Shown: positions 62,246 to 64,000 of the stretch, one piece after another
Layout of the letters: every line of letters starts with the position of its first letter
How positions within the stretch are numbered: position 1 is the stretch's first letter
Source of the DNA: an uncultured Eubacteriales bacterium
GTDB taxonomy: Bacteria; Bacillota; Clostridia; Christensenellales; Aristaeellaceae
Length of the DNA: 64,000 nucleotides
Assembly: GCA_902777335.1 (NCBI GenBank)
Contig: CACYTF010000007.1
Location: 33,739-97,738, forward strand
Direction of reading: 5' to 3'
The notes under the pieces: model-generated
Seen by the model: the letters and a program-made list of their open reading frames with translations, nothing else
Databases searched by the model: none
Told to the model about the DNA's origin: nothing
Translations under genes and position numbers: made by a program

Positions 62246-62303
62246 AGAGGTGGTACCGCGGATCGTATCCGCCCTCTGCAGCGATGCGGAGGGCGGTTTT
62301 TTT
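62246..62303 (+). promoter_or_regulatory. T-box expression platform without Stem I
   Basis: T-box sequence AGAGGTGGTACCGCGG at 62246-62261. Antiterminator intact: AGAGG pairs CCTCT (62273-62277), bulge TGGTACC, GCGG pairs CCGC (62269-62272). Terminator intact: 12-bp stem 62269-62296 with GCGA tetraloop and TTTTTTT (62297-62303). Only about 9 nt lie between the predicted start and the T-box, and traX occupies the DNA upstream, so there is no room for Stem I, II or III, no specifier codon. Confidence 0.75.
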
Positions 62304-62339
62304 GTCCCCGCGGCACGAATTACGAAGGGGGAAAACGAC

Positions 62340-63896
62340 ATGTTCATCAAGATCCTCATGCTGGTGGTGTTTTTCGGCATCATGATCGGCGTCGGCTTTT
62401 ACAGCCGCAAGCACGCCACCGATGTCAACGGCTTTGTGCTGGGCGGCCGGTCTGTGGGCCCGTGGCTCACGGCCTTCGCCTACGGCACCTCCTACTTCTC
62501 CGCGGTCATATTCGTGGGCTACGCCGGTCAGTTCGGCTGGCGCTTCGGCCTGGCCTCCACCTGGATCGGCCTGGGCAACGCCTTCATCGGCTCGCTGATG
62601 GCCTGGGTGATCCTCGGACGCCGCACCCGCATCATGACCCAGCAGCTCAACAGCGCCACGATGCCCGAGTTCCTCGGAAAGCGCTATGACAGCAAGGCGC
62701 TGAAGATCGGCGCTTCGGCCATCATATTCATATTCCTGATTCCCTACACCGCGTCGCTGTACAACGGCCTGTCCCGCCTGTTCGGCATGGCCTTCAACAT
62801 CGACTACACCGTGTGCATCATCATGATGGCCGTGCTGACGGGCGTATACGTGATCGCCGGCGGCTACATGGCCACGGCCATCAACGACTTCATACAGGGC
62901 TTCATCATGATCGTGGGCATCGTCGCCGTGATCGCCGCGGTGCTGAAGGTCAACGGCGGGTTCATGACGGCCTACAAGGGTCTGGCGGACATCCCCAGCG
63001 AGGGCATGAACGGCGCGTTCGCCTCGTTCCTGGGGCCCGACCCGTTCAACCTGTTCGCCGTGGTGATACTGACCTCCCTGGGCACCTGGGGCCTTCCGCA
63101 GATGGTTCAGAAATTCTACGCCATCAAGTCCGAGAACGCCATCTCCAAGGGCACGATCATCTCCACGCTGTTCGCGGTGATCGTGGCGGGCGGCTGCTAC
63201 TTCCTGGGCGGCTTCGGACGCCTGTTCTCCTCCGTGATCGACCCCGCCGGCACAGGCGTTCCCGCGGGCGGCTACGATTCCGTGGTGCCCACGATGCTGG
63301 AGGGCCTGTCGCCGCTTCTGATCGGCGTGATCGTGATACTGGTGCTCTCCGCGTCGATGTCCACGCTGTCCTCGCTGGTGCTGGCCTCCAGCTCCACGCT
63401 GACGCTGGACTTTCTGAAGGGCAACGTCATCAAGAAGATGGACGACAAGAAGCAGGTGTTCACCATGCGCGTGCTGATCGTGGTGTTCATACTGATCTCC
63501 GTGGTCATCGCCATCATACAGTACAGCACCAAGGTGAACTTCATCGCGCAGCTGATGGGCATCTCCTGGGGCGCGCTGGCCGGCGCTTTCCTGGCCCCGT
63601 TCATGTACGGCCTGTACATGAAGAAGGCCACCTGCGCCTCCGCCTGGTGCAGCATGATCTTCGGCGCGGGCATCATGGTGGTGAACATGTTCTTCAAGAG
63701 CGCCTTCCCGGCCTGGCTGCAGTCCCCGATCAACTGCGGCGCCTTCGCGATGCTGGCGGGCCTTGTGATCGTGCCGGTGGTCAGCCTCGTCACGCCGAAG
63801 CCCGACAGGAAGCTGGTGGACTTCGCCTTCGCCGCCTACGAGCGCAAGGTGGTCGTGACGGTTCGCGACTCGCTGGGCGATTCGAACGAGAACTGA
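62340..63896 (+). CDS. Sodium:solute symporter (SSS family)
   Basis: 518 aa; GAAGGGGG upstream of ATG 62340. About 13 TM helices of the LeuT-like SSS fold: 'GFVLGGRSVGPWLTAFAYGTSYFSAVIFVG' begins TM1-2, 'YTASLYNGLSRLF', 'VIAGGYMATAINDFIQGFIM' and 'WGLPQMVQKFYAIKSE' (Pro-Gln pair as in PutP). Resembles the PutP/PanF-like branch. Substrate could be an amino acid, given the T-box in front, but this is inference. Confidence 0.9.
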   Translation: MFIKILMLVVFFGIMIGVGFYSRKHATDVNGFVLGGRSVGPWLTAFAYGTSYFSAVIFVGYAGQFGWRFGLASTWIGLGNAFIGSLMAWVILGRRTRIMTQQLNSATMPEFLGKRYDSKALKIGASAIIFIFLIPYTASLYNGLSRLFGMAFNIDYTVCIIMMAVLTGVYVIAGGYMATAINDFIQGFIMIVGIVAVIAAVLKVNGGFMTAYKGLADIPSEGMNGAFASFLGPDPFNLFAVVILTSLGTWGLPQMVQKFYAIKSENAISKGTIISTLFAVIVAGGCYFLGGFGRLFSSVIDPAGTGVPAGGYDSVVPTMLEGLSPLLIGVIVILVLSASMSTLSSLVLASSSTLTLDFLKGNVIKKMDDKKQVFTMRVLIVVFILISVVIAIIQYSTKVNFIAQLMGISWGALAGAFLAPFMYGLYMKKATCASAWCSMIFGAGIMVVNMFFKSAFPAWLQSPINCGAFAMLAGLVIVPVVSLVTPKPDRKLVDFAFAAYERKVVVTVRDSLGDSNEN

Positions 63897-63920
63897 TTGT
63901 AAATGTAAGGTTAAAACATA

Positions 63921-63947
63921 GCGGGCGGCGATTGTCATCGCCGCCCG
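63921..63947 (+). terminator. Terminator-like hairpin after the symporter gene
   Basis: CGGGCGGCGAT-TGTC-ATCGCCGCCCG, 11 bp (63922-63947), followed by TGTG rather than U-run. The next promoter overlaps its 3' side. Confidence 0.6.
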
Positions 63948-63949
63948 TG

Positions 63950-63958
63950 TGATATAAT
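63950..63958 (+). promoter_or_regulatory. Extended -10 promoter of the next gene
   Basis: TGATATAAT (63950-63958), extended -10; no good -35. Confidence 0.45.
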
Positions 63959-63994
63959 GATATAGATTTATACTTGAATATAGGAGATTGTGTC

Positions 63995-64000
63995 ATGAAC
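63995..64000 (+). CDS. Start of the next gene (truncated by window end)
   Basis: ATGAAC at 63995 preceded by AGGAGA at 8-9 nt; only the first two codons (Met-Asn) are in the window. Confidence 0.4.

Noticed and set aside
61395..63938. 847-codon open frame antisense to traX and the symporter
   Set aside because: Same reason; also crosses the T-box and two promoters.

Overview
The window is GC-rich (coding regions well above 60% G+C by eye) chromosomal DNA from an endospore-forming member of the Clostridia (Bacillota). Evidence: sporulation genes (spoIIGA, sigE, a spoIIQ-like gene, yqfC, yqfD, ymxH), sequences matching Spo0A boxes, a LexA box of the Firmicutes type, a valine T-box, a type A RNase P RNA, sigma-A promoters (TTGACA/17/TATAAT, often with TGn before the -10) and purine-rich Shine-Dalgarno sites. 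I see no phage, insertion sequence, CRISPR array, rRNA or plasmid module. The genus cannot be fixed from this sequence alone.

Layout. 0-8 kb: SSB-like gene under a LexA box, C69 dipeptidase, small membrane protein with a PfkB sugar kinase and KtrB/KtrA potassium uptake, an unknown gene, and a PrsA-like foldase. 8-16 kb: a minus-strand response regulator/histidine kinase/triple-GerMN lipoprotein operon, then two D,D-carboxypeptidase paralogues, a SpoIIQ-like M23 protein and a small unknown gene. 16-20 kb: valine T-box, small membrane protein and valS, then an aspartokinase without ACT domains. 21-27 kb: dnaG-rpoD-trmK-nif3-Zn-ribbon gene, then rnpB. 26.7-30.6 kb (minus): PRC-barrel gene, YtxH-like gene, AI-2E permease, ireB, ferredoxin-type aldo/keto reductase and a ruvX-DUF1292 fusion. 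30.7-35.1 kb: a second two-component pair and pepF. 35.2-36.3 kb: a damaged or chimeric tRNA-Ser locus, a 38-codon ORF and a reverse-rubrerythrin gene. 36.3-43.6 kb (minus): yqfC-yqfD-phoH-pgpH-ybeY::cdd-era-recO, the classical Firmicutes cluster but without dgkA and with ybeY fused to cdd. 43.9-46.2 kb: dusB, an orphan Spo0B-type kinase, mscL. 46.4-56.1 kb: two divergent ABC importers, a BMP-type nucleoside importer (minus) and a sugar-type importer with two permeases (plus). 56-58.3 kb: sigE and spoIIGA (minus) facing ymxH across a region with several Spo0A-box-like sequences. 58.4-64 kb: nrdR, a PhoB/PhoR-like pair, traX, then a sodium:solute symporter behind a T-box expression platform that has no Stem I.

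How they work together: most blocks are housekeeping (replication/transcription initiation, tRNA and ribosome maturation, K+ and c-di-AMP homeostasis, cell-wall remodelling) interleaved with the early sporulation switch. The oddities most worth following up are the Stem-I-less T-box at 62.25 kb, the two gene fusions (ruvX-DUF1292 with a retained internal Shine-Dalgarno; ybeY-cdd), the chimeric tRNA-Ser locus, the MtrAB-LpqB-like operon with a three-GerMN lipoprotein, and a structured leader upstream of the short aspartokinase.
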